Source: Mesorhizobium amorphae (lineage in GTDB: Bacteria; Pseudomonadota; Alphaproteobacteria; Rhizobiales; Rhizobiaceae). From it: DNA of 64,000 bases. Position 1 is the first letter of the stretch. Each line of letters begins with the position of its first letter. The position numbers and the translations under genes were made by a program. The DNA lies in contig QFNI01000013.1 of NCBI GenBank assembly GCA_003240775.1, positions 1 through 64,000 of the forward strand. Reading direction: 5' to 3'. The notes below the pieces were generated by a model, which saw only the letters and a program-made list of their open reading frames with translations, had not been told where the DNA came from and did not search any database. This document shows positions 42,092-50,978 of this stretch, in pieces.

Positions 42092-43048
42092 TCAGCGATA
42101 GGTGCCGATCAGCGGCTTCACCGCGCCGATGCGCGCCTGGTCGAGGAAGGCGCCCTGGCCGGTGTCCACATCGGTGGGGGTGAGGCCGTATTTCTTGGCC
42201 ATGGCGATCTGGGCGATCGGGTAGTAGCCCTGGAGGTAGGGCTGCTGGTCCATGGTCGCGAACATGGCGCCGGATTCCACCGCATTGGCGATCTCGACGG
42301 CGAGGTCGAAGCCGCCGAAGGGCACGTCGACGCCGGCATCCTTGATGGCGCCCGCACCCACCGTCGACGTGACCGAGCCCGTGCCGAACACGGCTTTCAC
42401 ATCCTTGTTGGCGATCAGGAACTGCGCCATGATGTTTTGGGCTTCCGCGAGATCGAGGCCCGCGCGCACGGTTTCGACCTTGATGCCTTTCTCGCCCATC
42501 GCCTTCTCGATGCCGCCGCCGCGGGCGACCGCGAAGCTCGCTTCGGGGATCTCGCGGGGGTTGAACACCACGTCGCCCTCCTTCAGCCCGAACTTCTCGA
42601 TCATGCGGTTGCCGAGCTCGTAGCCCGAGGCGAACTCGTTCATGCCGACATAGGCCTGGCGGCAGTTGCCCTTGGCGCCTTCGAGATCGTCGTTGTTGAA
42701 GCCGATCACGACGATGCCGGCTTGAACCGCGTCGCAGATGCTCTTGTCGAAGGCGTCCGACGACGAGATCGCGACCGCGATGCCGTCGACGCCTGCGGCT
42801 GTCGCCGCCTCGATCAGGTCGTTCTGGCGGACGGGATCGTTGTTGGCGTATTGCACGTCGAGATCGACGCCGAACTGGGCTGCGGCGTCCTCGGCGCCCT
42901 TGACCACCGGGTTGAAGAACTGGACGCTGGGGTCGAGGTAGATGATCATGGTCGCCTTGACCGCCGTGTCCTGGGCGTAGGCTGCGGTGGACAGCAGCAT
43001 GGCGCCGAGCGCGCCGGCCGCGATCGTGCGGAATGTACCTTTGCTCAT
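42092..43048 (-). CDS. Sugar ABC transporter substrate-binding protein
   Basis: A 318-residue periplasmic protein. The ATG at 43048 has GGGAGGA eight nt upstream and opens a signal peptide (MSKGTFRTIAAGALGAMLLSTAAYAQ). Type-1 periplasmic-binding features follow (VDGIAVAISSSDAFDKSICDA; GIVVIGFNNDD; KAVFGTGSVTSTVGAGAIKDAG; PYLQGYYPIAQIAMAKKYG). It supplies the importer next to kduI-kduD, suggesting uronate-derived ligands. Confidence 0.9.
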   Translation of the reverse strand: MSKGTFRTIAAGALGAMLLSTAAYAQDTAVKATMIIYLDPSVQFFNPVVKGAEDAAAQFGVDLDVQYANNDPVRQNDLIEAATAAGVDGIAVAISSSDAFDKSICDAVQAGIVVIGFNNDDLEGAKGNCRQAYVGMNEFASGYELGNRMIEKFGLKEGDVVFNPREIPEASFAVARGGGIEKAMGEKGIKVETVRAGLDLAEAQNIMAQFLIANKDVKAVFGTGSVTSTVGAGAIKDAGVDVPFGGFDLAVEIANAVESGAMFATMDQQPYLQGYYPIAQIAMAKKYGLTPTDVDTGQGAFLDQARIGAVKPLIGTYR

Positions 43049-43137
43049 ATGCGTGATCCTCCCAAGGATTCTCGTGTTGGCCCCGGGGCGCGGAAGCTCC
43101 TCCCGCCGCGCCCGCGAGGGTTCGGGGTGAAGGGCCG

Positions 43138-44658
43138 CTATCCCTCGAACCAGCGCGCGGGCTGGCCGAGCGTGATGTGGATGCCCTTGATCTGGGTGTA
43201 TTCGTCGAAGCCGTAGCGGCCGAGCTCGCGGCCAAGCCCGCTCTTCTTGTAGCCGCCGACGGGAAGCTCGGGCGTGCCGTCGATCACGCTGTTGACCCAG
43301 CAGCGCCCGGCGCGGACGCGGCGGATGGTCTGCATGGCGTTCTCGAGGTTTTGCGACCAGACGGTGGCGGACAGGCCGTAATCGCTGTCGTTGGCGAGCG
43401 CGACGGCCTCGTCGGCCGTCTTGAAGCCGATGGTGGACAGAACGGGGCCGAAGATCTCCTCGCGCGCGATGCGCATGTCGGGCCGCACGTTCTGGAAGAC
43501 GGTGGGCTGGAAATAGAGGCCGTGCTCGCTCTCGGCCGCGCCGCCGGTGAGAAGCTCTGCGCCCTCTTGTTCGCCGTCGCGCACGTGGGTTGCGACCTTG
43601 TCGAGATGGGCCTCGGAGATCATCGCGCCGATGCGCGTGGTTTCGCCCAGCGGATCGCCGAAGGGCACCTTGCGGGAGATCGTGAGCACGCGGGCGAGAA
43701 GGTCGTCGCGCACGCTTTCCTCGACCAGCAGGCGGCTGCCCGAGATGCAGCACTGGCCGGCATTGTGGTAGACGCCGTAGGCGATGCCGTCGGCGGCAGC
43801 ATCCAGATCGGCATCGGCGAACACGATCTGCGGGCCCTTGCCGCCCAGTTCCAGGCCGACGCGCTTGACGTGGGGGGCGGCGAGCGCTGCGAGATGGGTG
43901 CCGACGCGCACGGAACCGGTGAAGGCCACCATGTCGGTGCGCGGGTCTTCCGCGAAAGGCTGGCCGGCAGCCGCACCATAGCCCGTGACCACGTTGAACA
44001 CGCCGTCGGGGATGCCCGCCTCACGCGCCAGCTCGCCCAGGCGCACGGAGGTGCCCGACGTCAGCTCGGAAGGTTTCAGCACCACCGTGTTGCCGGCGCC
44101 CAGCGCCCAAGGCACGCGTTCCGAGGCGATGATGAAGGGGAAGTTCCAAGGGGTGATGATGCCGACGACGCCGACCGGCTCGCGCAGCACGAGGCCTAAG
44201 CGGTTCTCGCCGATGTCGTTGTGGCTGTCGCCGTGCTGGCCGCGCGCCTGGCCGGCCGCATAGCGCCAGAGATCGGCGCAGAAGCCGATCTCGCCGCGCG
44301 CCTGGGTGAGCGGCTTGCCGACCTCCAGGCTTTCCACGAGCGCGAGCGCATCCAGCTCGCGCTCGATCAGGTCGGCCACGCGAAACATCAGCGCCGAGCG
44401 CTCGGCAGCCGCCATGCGCGGCCAGGGGCCGTGGTCGAAGGCGTGGCGGGCGGCCTGAATGGCGTCCGCCACGTCCTCGGAGGAGGCTTCGGGCCAGGAG
44501 CCGACGACGGCGCCGCGATGGCCGGGGCTTTCGCGCGTGATGCGCTTGCCCGAGCGGGCGTCGACCGACTTGCCGCCGATCAGCATCCGGTAGGACGCAG
44601 GTCTCGCCAAGCGCTCGTCGCTGAGGTTCGGGCGGACGAAATTGGGGTGGATGGTCAT
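43138..44658 (-). CDS. NAD(P)-dependent aldehyde dehydrogenase
   Basis: A 506-residue aldehyde dehydrogenase. PWNFPFIIASERVPWALGAG and GNTVVLKPSE bind the cofactor, ELGGKGPQIVF holds the general-base Glu, and NAGQCCISGSR the catalytic Cys (a CC pair). I chose the ATG at 44658; an upstream in-frame TTG lacks support. It heads the kdu/sugar importer operon, divergent from a GntR regulator. Candidate substrates are the semialdehydes at the end of uronate or pentose pathways, such as 2-ketoglutarate semialdehyde; not provable here. Confidence 0.88.
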   Translation of the reverse strand: MTIHPNFVRPNLSDERLARPASYRMLIGGKSVDARSGKRITRESPGHRGAVVGSWPEASSEDVADAIQAARHAFDHGPWPRMAAAERSALMFRVADLIERELDALALVESLEVGKPLTQARGEIGFCADLWRYAAGQARGQHGDSHNDIGENRLGLVLREPVGVVGIITPWNFPFIIASERVPWALGAGNTVVLKPSELTSGTSVRLGELAREAGIPDGVFNVVTGYGAAAGQPFAEDPRTDMVAFTGSVRVGTHLAALAAPHVKRVGLELGGKGPQIVFADADLDAAADGIAYGVYHNAGQCCISGSRLLVEESVRDDLLARVLTISRKVPFGDPLGETTRIGAMISEAHLDKVATHVRDGEQEGAELLTGGAAESEHGLYFQPTVFQNVRPDMRIAREEIFGPVLSTIGFKTADEAVALANDSDYGLSATVWSQNLENAMQTIRRVRAGRCWVNSVIDGTPELPVGGYKKSGLGRELGRYGFDEYTQIKGIHITLGQPARWFEG

Positions 44659-44708
44659 GCGCGGATGGTCCTTTTCGAAGCGATACGGCAAGCGTCGCGC
44701 CTCTGTTG

Positions 44709-44753
44709 TATGGAACGGTATGGTAGTTGAACGAGGGTGTCAACGTGCTATGG
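44709..44753. promoter_or_regulatory. Phased TATGG direct repeats (possible GntR operator)
   Basis: TATGG occurs at 44709, 44719 and 44749, spaced by 10 and 30 bp, that is, on the same DNA face, in the 102-bp divergent promoter between the aldehyde dehydrogenase and GntR genes. The sequence differs from the palindrome of the other GntR regulon at 33.8 kb, so the two regulators probably have different sites. Confidence 0.4.
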
Positions 44754-44760
44754 TGCGGCC

Positions 44761-45456
44761 ATGAACATCGCCTTGAACGGTTTCGGGAAAGCAGCCGAGC
44801 CGAGCGTTTCCGCCGCTCAGCAGGTGGAGCGCGACCTGCGCGAGGCGATCATCTCGCTCAAGCTCAAGCCGGGCACGCGGCTGTCCGAGCAGGAGTTGGC
44901 CGATGGGCTCTCGGTGTCGCGCCAGCCGGTGCGCGAGGCGCTCATCGCGCTCGGCCGCGCGAGCCTCGTCGAGGTGCGGCCCAAGCGGGGCACGCTGGTC
45001 GTGAAAATCTCCGCGCGCAAGATGATGGAAGCGCGCTTCGTGCGCGAGGCCATCGAGACGGCCGTGGTGCGGCGCGCCTGCGAAAGCTTCGACCCCTGGG
45101 CGCGCGCCACGATCGACACCAGCCTTTCTCGCCAGCGCGCCGCCTGCGCGGCGGGCGACTACACCGTGTTCCGCAAGGAGGACGAGCTGTTCCACATCGC
45201 GGTCGCCAACGGCGCGGGCTGCGGGCTGGCCTGGAACGTGATCGCCGACATCAAGGCCCATGTGGACCGGGTGTGCAACCTCCAGCTCCGCAAGGCCGAA
45301 TCCATGCCCGGCCTGATCCGCCAGCACGAGGACGTGGTGGCGGCCATCGACGCGCGCGACGCGGATGCCGCTGCGGCGGCGATGAGCGCGCACCTCAACA
45401 GCATCCTGGTCGACCTCCCCACCATCGCAGCCGAGCACCCCGACCTCTTCGAGTGA
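44761..45456 (+). CDS. GntR-family transcriptional regulator (FCD type)
   Basis: A 231-residue regulator. Residues about 18-80 hold the winged helix (LSEQELADGLSVSRQPVREALIAL); residues about 88-220 the FCD effector domain (DELFHIAVANGAG; IRQHEDVVAAIDARD). The ATG at 44761 is preferred to a GTG eight codons upstream. Position suggests it controls the divergent aldehyde dehydrogenase-importer-kdu operon, probably as a repressor released by a uronate breakdown product. Confidence 0.88.
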   Translation: MNIALNGFGKAAEPSVSAAQQVERDLREAIISLKLKPGTRLSEQELADGLSVSRQPVREALIALGRASLVEVRPKRGTLVVKISARKMMEARFVREAIETAVVRRACESFDPWARATIDTSLSRQRAACAAGDYTVFRKEDELFHIAVANGAGCGLAWNVIADIKAHVDRVCNLQLRKAESMPGLIRQHEDVVAAIDARDADAAAAAMSAHLNSILVDLPTIAAEHPDLFE

Positions 45457-45475
45457 CCGGCCCGCGGGAGCCGCG

Positions 45476-46231
45476 TCAGCGGTCGGCCTGCCGCGCCTCG
45501 AGGATGAGGTCGGCGACCGCTTCGGGGTGGGAGAGATGGGGGACGTGGCTTGCCGCGAGTTCCACCACCTCGGCTTTCGAGCGCTCGGCCATGAAGCGCT
45601 GAAGCTTTGGGTCGATCGTCCTGTCTTCGAGCGCCAAGACGGCGAAGCTCGGCTTGTCGTGCCAGGCCGCGGCGGGAAGCCTCGCGGTGAAGACCCCGAA
45701 CGCGGTGGGCTTCTGCGAGGCTGCCAGGAAGGCCGCATCTTCCGTGGGAAGGTCGGCCGCGATGTCTTTCGCATAGTGTGCGGGGTCGACGATCATGGTG
45801 CTGTCGCCGAGATCGACGGGATGGCCGGGCATGGGCCAGCGCGCGTTGAGATCGGCCAGGCTTTCCCCCGCCTCGGGCTGGAAGGCGGCCACATAGACGA
45901 GCGCGCGCACCTTGGGGTCGATGCCGGCGACCGTGGCGACCGCGCCGCCATAGGAATGGCCCACGAGCACCACATCGCCCTTCTGCCGGCCGATGGCGAG
46001 CCGGGCCGCGGCCACATCCGCCTCGAGGCTCGTCAGCGGAAGCTGCACCGCGGTGACCGCGACACCGTTCTCCGTGAGGATGTCGTAGACGGGCCGCCAC
46101 GATGCGGCGTCCATCGTCGCGCCGTGCAGGAGAACGACGCTTTCGGCAGGCGGTTCGGCATGGGCCGTTGCGGCAGGCAGCGAAAGCGTGGCGGCGGCGA
46201 GTGCCGTGGCGAGGAGCTTGGGGATCGGCAT
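45476..46231 (-). CDS. Secreted alpha/beta-fold hydrolase
   Basis: A 251-residue hydrolase with a signal peptide (MPIPKLLATALAAATLSLPAATAHA), which decides the start at 46231. The fold shows oxyanion motif VVLLHGATMD, nucleophile elbow GHSYGGA, acid region LALEDRTIDP and catalytic His in ASHVPHLSHPEAVADLI. It resembles the salicylate-esterase/MenH-like group of small esterases. It is divergent from a LysR gene that may regulate it. Periplasmic ester or lactone hydrolysis is likely; the substrate is unknown. Confidence 0.87.
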   Translation of the reverse strand: MPIPKLLATALAAATLSLPAATAHAEPPAESVVLLHGATMDAASWRPVYDILTENGVAVTAVQLPLTSLEADVAAARLAIGRQKGDVVLVGHSYGGAVATVAGIDPKVRALVYVAAFQPEAGESLADLNARWPMPGHPVDLGDSTMIVDPAHYAKDIAADLPTEDAAFLAASQKPTAFGVFTARLPAAAWHDKPSFAVLALEDRTIDPKLQRFMAERSKAEVVELAASHVPHLSHPEAVADLILEARQADR

Positions 46232-46356
46232 GAAGGTTTTCCGGGGATCGACCGGCGGCGTCCGATGGTGGTGCCGCTTCCACCCCCAAGATATGGCCTG
46301 GCATTCCATGCGATTAGGCGAAATGATCGGCATGTGCTCATACCGGAAACGCATCA

Positions 46357-47259
46357 ATGCTGCGCATGGGGCTCGATGACCTGACGGCGTTCGCGCTGAT
46401 CGCGCGCGAACGGAGCTTCACGCGCGCGGCAGCCATGCTCGGCGTTTCGCAATCCTCGCTCAGCCGGTCGATGCGCGGGCTGGAGACACGCCTCGGCGTC
46501 CGGCTGATCGCGCGCACCACCCGCAGCGTGGCGCCGACCGAAGCGGGCGAACGGCTGCTGCGCGGGCTCCAGCCGGCGCTGGACGCCATCGAGACCGAGC
46601 TGTCCGTGCTGGGAAGCGTGCGCGAGAAGCCGTCTGGCACCTTGCGCATCACGGCGGTGCGGCACGCCTTCGAGACGATCCTGCGACCGGCCCTGCCCCG
46701 CTTTCTCGCCGAGCACCCCGACATTCGTGTGGAGGTGTCGCTCGACGACGGCTTCACCGACATCGTGGCCGAGCGCTTCGATGCGGGCCTGCGCTTCGGC
46801 GGGCTGATCGAAAAGGACATGATCGCGGTCCGCGTCGGGCCCGATGTGGAGACGGCGGTGGTGGGCTCGCCCGGATACCTGTCCCGCCGCGGCACGCCCG
46901 AAGACCCGCGCGCGCTTCTCGACCATGCTTGCGTGAACTACCGGATGGCGAGTTCGGGGCGCATCTTTCCCTGGCGCTTTCTGGCGGAGGGCGGGCCGCT
47001 CGACATCCGCGTGGAAGGCAGCCTGACCGTCAATGACGGCCAGGCCATGCTGTCGGCGGCGCTAGACGGGGTGGGGCTCGCCTACACCTTCGTCGACGAA
47101 GTGCGCGACGACCTCGCAGCCGGCCGCCTCGTGCGGGTGCTCGCAAAACACGCCTTCCGGTTTCCCGGCTACCACCTCTTTCACCCCAGCCGCAGGCTGG
47201 TGCCGCCCGCGCTGCGGGCGCTGGTGGACGCGCTCAAGGCCGCCCCGCTGGCACGCTGA
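46357..47259 (+). CDS. LysR-family transcriptional regulator
   Basis: A 300-residue LysR regulator. The N-terminal helix-turn-helix is FALIARERSFTRAAAMLGVSQSSLSRSM; residues about 90-300 form the effector domain (SGTLRITAVRHAFETILRPAL; RFDAGLRFGGLIEKDMIAVRVG). This subgroup is close to LrhA/DsdC-like regulators next to oxidoreductases or hydrolases. It faces the secreted hydrolase across a 125-bp gap and probably controls it. A second ATG three codons in is a possible start. Confidence 0.9.
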   Translation: MLRMGLDDLTAFALIARERSFTRAAAMLGVSQSSLSRSMRGLETRLGVRLIARTTRSVAPTEAGERLLRGLQPALDAIETELSVLGSVREKPSGTLRITAVRHAFETILRPALPRFLAEHPDIRVEVSLDDGFTDIVAERFDAGLRFGGLIEKDMIAVRVGPDVETAVVGSPGYLSRRGTPEDPRALLDHACVNYRMASSGRIFPWRFLAEGGPLDIRVEGSLTVNDGQAMLSAALDGVGLAYTFVDEVRDDLAAGRLVRVLAKHAFRFPGYHLFHPSRRLVPPALRALVDALKAAPLAR

Positions 47260-47397
47260 GGCAAAAAAGCCTTTCGCGATGGCGGCACGAGCTTCCCTAT
47301 GGTAAGCACGCTGCCTCGATCATTGCTTTTGCCGCAGTTCCGGACGCCGCACCGCATCACGCTCGTGCCGGAACTGCCCTCACCGGGCACATGTCGC

Positions 47398-49122
47398 ATG
47401 GATGAAGAGGACAACAGGTCCGAGATCATCGAGCGCATCTATGACGTGGTCGTCGACCCCCTGCGGTACGAGGCCATGCTGGATGTGTGGGAGCGCCGGC
47501 TGTCCGCGCTCCGGCTGCGCGCCGACGACGAGGCGGTGCTGCCGATCGGCGACGACCCCGGCATCGACGCACACCTGAACCGTGCCGACGTGTTCATCCA
47601 GCGCCTGCTGGACATGCAGGCCGATGCGGGCCGCTCGCCGCTCGATCTCGACGTGAAGGCGACGTTCACGGTGGACAAGGGGCTGACCGTGCAGGGCCTG
47701 AACGAGGCCGCGCGCGCGGCACTCAGCCTGCGCAAGGGCGACACGCTGGTGCGGCTGCCGCTGAGGCCCGAAGACGTGGCGAGCCTTGCGGCCGCCATCC
47801 GCAAGCAGGCTGCGGGGCGGGCGGCGGAGCCCGCACTCCTGCGCTTCACCTCGGCGGAAAGCGAGCGCTCGATCCTGTTTCACGTGTCGCGGCAGACGGG
47901 TGCCGCGCCCGAGCCCGCGCATGTGGTGGTGCGCACCACCGAACTCGGCTGGCCGCAGCACCTTTCGGGCGCCATCCGTGACGCCTTCGGTCTGACGGGG
48001 GCGGAGGTGGAGATCGTGCGTGCGCTGACCGAAGGGCGCACGCTGCGCGAGATAGCGCAGGACCGCTCGCGCTCGCTCGCCACCGTGCGGACCCAGGTGG
48101 CGACGGTTCTGGCCAAGACCGAGACCCATTCGCAGGCCGAGCTGATCCGGCTGACGCTGGGGCTGATGGATGTGGTGGGCACGGTGCCCGCCCACGGCGA
48201 AGGCGAGCCCGGCTCGGCGGAGCTTGCCGCCATTCCCTTCCAGACGCGCATGACGAGCGATGGGCGGCGCTCCGACTGGATCGAGTTCGGCGATCCCAAG
48301 GGGCGGCCCTGCCTGTTCTTGCCGCTCGACTACGCACTGATCCGCTGGCCGCGCGAGGCCGAGATCGCGGCCGCCCAAAGGGGCATCCGCGTGATCGTGC
48401 CGGTCTGGGCGGGATACGGACATTCCTCCCCCCTGCCCGCGCGGCTGCGCAGCTACACCGAAGGCACGGTCGCCGATCTCGCGGGGCTGCTCGACCATCT
48501 GGGGATCGCGCGGGTGGCCGTCATCGCGCTGGCCGCCGACCTGCGGTTCGGGATGGCGCTCGCGCTGCGCCGGCCGGGGCTCGTGACGGGGATCCTGGGA
48601 TGCTCGGCGGCGCTTCCGGTGATGAACGCGCGGCAATACGAGCGGATGGGCAAGTGGCACCGCTTCATCCTCGCCAATGCGCGCTATGCGCCGCGCATCC
48701 TGCCCTTTCTCGTGCGCTCGGGCTTCGCGCTGGCGCGCGCGGTGGGCAAGGAAAGCTTCTTCCGCTCGGTGAATGCGAGCTCGCCCGCCGATCTCAGGAC
48801 GTTCTCGATCCCCTCGGTGCGCGCGGCGATCCTGTTGGGGTCGGAGGTGTGCCTGGGCGCGCAGCATTCGGCGCACGAGGCATTCGCGCGGACCTGCATC
48901 GACAGCGAGACCAACTGGGCCGATCTCGTGCGCGCCTGCCCGGTGAAGGTGCGGCTTCTGCAGGGCAGCGAGGACCCCCAGACCCCGGCCGAGACCGTGC
49001 GCGAGCTGGCGAAAGAGTTTCCCGACCTCGACATCACGATCGTGGAGGATGCGGGCCAGCTCCTCTTCTTCCAGGAGTGGAGCCGCGCCCTGGACGAGCT
49101 CGAGCCCATGCTGCCGGGCTGA
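47398..49122 (+). CDS. LuxR-type regulator fused to a non-catalytic alpha/beta-hydrolase domain
   Basis: A 574-residue protein; the ATG at 47398 was preferred to one 33 codons upstream that adds non-conserved sequence. Residues 1-190 resemble the sensor part of helix-turn-helix regulators (AVLPIGDDPG; VDKGLTVQGLNEAARAAL). Residues about 198-250 are a LuxR-type DNA-binding domain (LTGAEVEIVRALTEGRTLREIA). Residues about 290-570 have an alpha/beta-hydrolase fold, but the nucleophile elbow is A377-L-A379-A-D where GxSxG is expected, and the usual catalytic His is Q554. It is probably a ligand-sensing transcription factor, not an enzyme. The signal and targets are unknown. Confidence 0.82.
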   Translation: MDEEDNRSEIIERIYDVVVDPLRYEAMLDVWERRLSALRLRADDEAVLPIGDDPGIDAHLNRADVFIQRLLDMQADAGRSPLDLDVKATFTVDKGLTVQGLNEAARAALSLRKGDTLVRLPLRPEDVASLAAAIRKQAAGRAAEPALLRFTSAESERSILFHVSRQTGAAPEPAHVVVRTTELGWPQHLSGAIRDAFGLTGAEVEIVRALTEGRTLREIAQDRSRSLATVRTQVATVLAKTETHSQAELIRLTLGLMDVVGTVPAHGEGEPGSAELAAIPFQTRMTSDGRRSDWIEFGDPKGRPCLFLPLDYALIRWPREAEIAAAQRGIRVIVPVWAGYGHSSPLPARLRSYTEGTVADLAGLLDHLGIARVAVIALAADLRFGMALALRRPGLVTGILGCSAALPVMNARQYERMGKWHRFILANARYAPRILPFLVRSGFALARAVGKESFFRSVNASSPADLRTFSIPSVRAAILLGSEVCLGAQHSAHEAFARTCIDSETNWADLVRACPVKVRLLQGSEDPQTPAETVRELAKEFPDLDITIVEDAGQLLFFQEWSRALDELEPMLPG

Positions 49123-49127
49123 GGTGG

Positions 49128-49766
49128 TCAGGCGCCGCGGAAGAGCCACAGGAGCGCCACCCCCACCAAAAGCACGCCCATCACCCCATCCAACCTGCGC
49201 GCCGCGCGGCCGTAGAGGCTGCGCATGGACGGGAGCGAAAAGAGCATCGCCAGAAAGCCGAACCAGGACAGCGCCATCACGAAGACGCCGACCGACAACA
49301 GCGCCCCGCTCGGCGGGCTCGCCGCCGTGTGCGAGGTGAGCGCCACGGAGGAAAAGAAGGAGAAGCTGATGGGGTTGGTGAGCGCGGTCAGGAGGCCGAC
49401 CGCGAAATGCCCGCCCTGGCGCGAAAAGCGCGGCGAGCTCGCCGCCTCCACCGCCGGCAGGAGCGAGCGGCGCAGGGCGCGAAAGCCGATCATCAGGAGG
49501 AGCAGGGTTCCGGCCAACCTTCCGAGCTCCGCCCACCCCTGGGAAGCCGGAAGGTTGGCCGCGCCCCGCAGCAGCAGCATGATCAGCAGGCTGGCGCCGC
49601 ACGCCACGCCGATCGCCACCAGCGCCGCCTCGCGCCGCGTCGCCGACAGGCTCGCCTGGGACACGATCATGAAGCTCGGCCCGGGGATCGCCAGCATCGC
49701 GGCATAGGCGGCGGCATAGACCAGAAGGCTGGAGGTGCCGACATCGGCAGCTGCGACACTCTCCAT
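49128..49766 (-). CDS. LysE/RhtB-family amino-acid exporter
   Basis: A 212-residue inner-membrane protein with six hydrophobic segments. The family marks AIPGPSFMIVSQASLS near residue 27 and LTALTNPISFSFFSS near residue 127 are both present. It exports amino acids or derivatives. It converges with the LuxR-hydrolase gene (5-nt gap). Confidence 0.9.
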   Translation of the reverse strand: MESVAAADVGTSSLLVYAAAYAAMLAIPGPSFMIVSQASLSATRREAALVAIGVACGASLLIMLLLRGAANLPASQGWAELGRLAGTLLLLMIGFRALRRSLLPAVEAASSPRFSRQGGHFAVGLLTALTNPISFSFFSSVALTSHTAASPPSGALLSVGVFVMALSWFGFLAMLFSLPSMRSLYGRAARRLDGVMGVLLVGVALLWLFRGA

Positions 49767-49867
49767 GACGAACGACCTTCCGTTGCGGAAGCGCTGTCAT
49801 GGGCGCGATCCCCACGCCCTCGCATCATGCATTTGATGTATGCGGGCCGCCGGAGAGAAATTTCAGG

Positions 49868-50212
49868 TCAGCGGAAGTCTTCGGGGGCGTCTTCCTTGCC
49901 CTCCGTGCGGTCCCGGAAGACGGCCGCGCGCGCGAGCAGGATGAGGGTGACGGGCGTGGTGAGCGTGAGAAAGAGCGCGACCAGGAGATAGCGCAGCACG
50001 AGATAGCCCTCGGCCACCGAGAAGAACAGGATGGAGGCCAGAACCACGAGGCCCATGCCGAGGGTTGCGCCCAGCGTCGGGGCGTGCACGCGGTCGTAGA
50101 AGGTGTTGAGGCGAACGAGGCCGAAGGCGCCGATCAGCGAAAGCGCCGCGCCGCAGACGGCGAGCACCGCGACCAGCCAGGCGGCCCAGAGCGGCAGGTC
50201 GGCGGGGTTCAT
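49868..50212 (-). CDS. mnhG: Na+/H+ antiporter subunit MrpG/PhaG
   Basis: A 114-residue membrane protein with three helices. The motif FGLVRLNTFYDRVHAPTLGATLG is diagnostic of MrpG. The start overlaps the mnhF stop by 4 nt. It is the last gene of the Mrp operon, whose products form one large cation/proton antiporter used in pH and salt tolerance. Confidence 0.93.
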   Translation of the reverse strand: MNPADLPLWAAWLVAVLAVCGAALSLIGAFGLVRLNTFYDRVHAPTLGATLGMGLVVLASILFFSVAEGYLVLRYLLVALFLTLTTPVTLILLARAAVFRDRTEGKEDAPEDFR

Positions 50213-50493
50213 TCGATCACCTCGCCGCGCATCAGGAACTTGGCGAGCGCGACCGTTGCCGCGAAGCCGAGCAGGCCGATGATCAGGGCCGCCTCGAAAT
50301 AGTTCTGGCTGCCGGTGGACAGGCCGAAGACGAGGATCAGGAGCATGCCGTTGAGGTAGAGCGTGTCGAGGCCCAGGATGCGGTCCTGCGCGCGGGGGCC
50401 GCGCACGATGCGCCAGGCGGCGATGGCCATGGCGAGCGCCAGCATCACTTGCGCCGCGCACAGCGCCCAGAAGATCACCGCATCGGGCGTCAT
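50209..50493 (-). CDS. mnhF: Na+/H+ antiporter subunit MrpF/PhaF
   Basis: A 94-residue protein with three membrane helices and MrpF motif RIVRGPRAQDRILGLDTLYLNG. It overlaps mnhE and mnhG by 4 nt each. A small structural subunit of the Mrp complex. Confidence 0.92.
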   Translation of the reverse strand: MTPDAVIFWALCAAQVMLALAMAIAAWRIVRGPRAQDRILGLDTLYLNGMLLILVFGLSTGSQNYFEAALIIGLLGFAATVALAKFLMRGEVIE

Positions 50494-50978
50494 TCGAAGA
50501 TCTCCTTCAAAAGCCGCTCGTAGCGATGGGCGATCAGGTGCTGCCAGTCGCTCTCGTCCACGAGGTCGAGCACATGCATCAGGAGCCGGCCGCTGGCCGC
50601 GTCATACTGCACCCAGAGCGTTCCGGGCGTGGACGTGATGATCACCGCGAGTGCCGCGAGCCCGTAGGGGCTGCGCAGGCCGATGTCGATGGTGATGAAG
50701 CCCGACACGCGCTCGCGCCGCTTGCCCATGAGGATGATGCGCATCACCGCGTAGTTGGAGCGCACGATGTCGACGAGCACGATGCCGGCGAGCTTGAGCA
50801 TGGCAAGCGGCGCGCCGACGCGGGCGGGCGGGGGCTCGAGCGTGCGCATGGCGAAGGGCAGGAGGAGGCCGAGCAGCGCGCCGTTGAGCCATGTGCCGGG
50901 CTGGAGCGAGCCGTTGAGCACGAGCCAGAGCGCAAGCAGAAAGAGCGACAGGAGGGGATAGGGCAGGATCCGCTTCAT
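50490..50978 (-). CDS. mnhE: Na+/H+ antiporter subunit MrpE/PhaE
   Basis: A 162-residue subunit with two N-terminal membrane helices (LLSLFLLALWLVLNGSLQPG) and a cytoplasmic C-terminal part containing AVIITSTPGTLWVQYD, typical of MrpE. The start at 50978 overlaps mnhD by 4 nt; frame and length support it. Confidence 0.92.
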   Translation of the reverse strand: MKRILPYPLLSLFLLALWLVLNGSLQPGTWLNGALLGLLLPFAMRTLEPPPARVGAPLAMLKLAGIVLVDIVRSNYAVMRIILMGKRRERVSGFITIDIGLRSPYGLAALAVIITSTPGTLWVQYDAASGRLLMHVLDLVDESDWQHLIAHRYERLLKEIFE

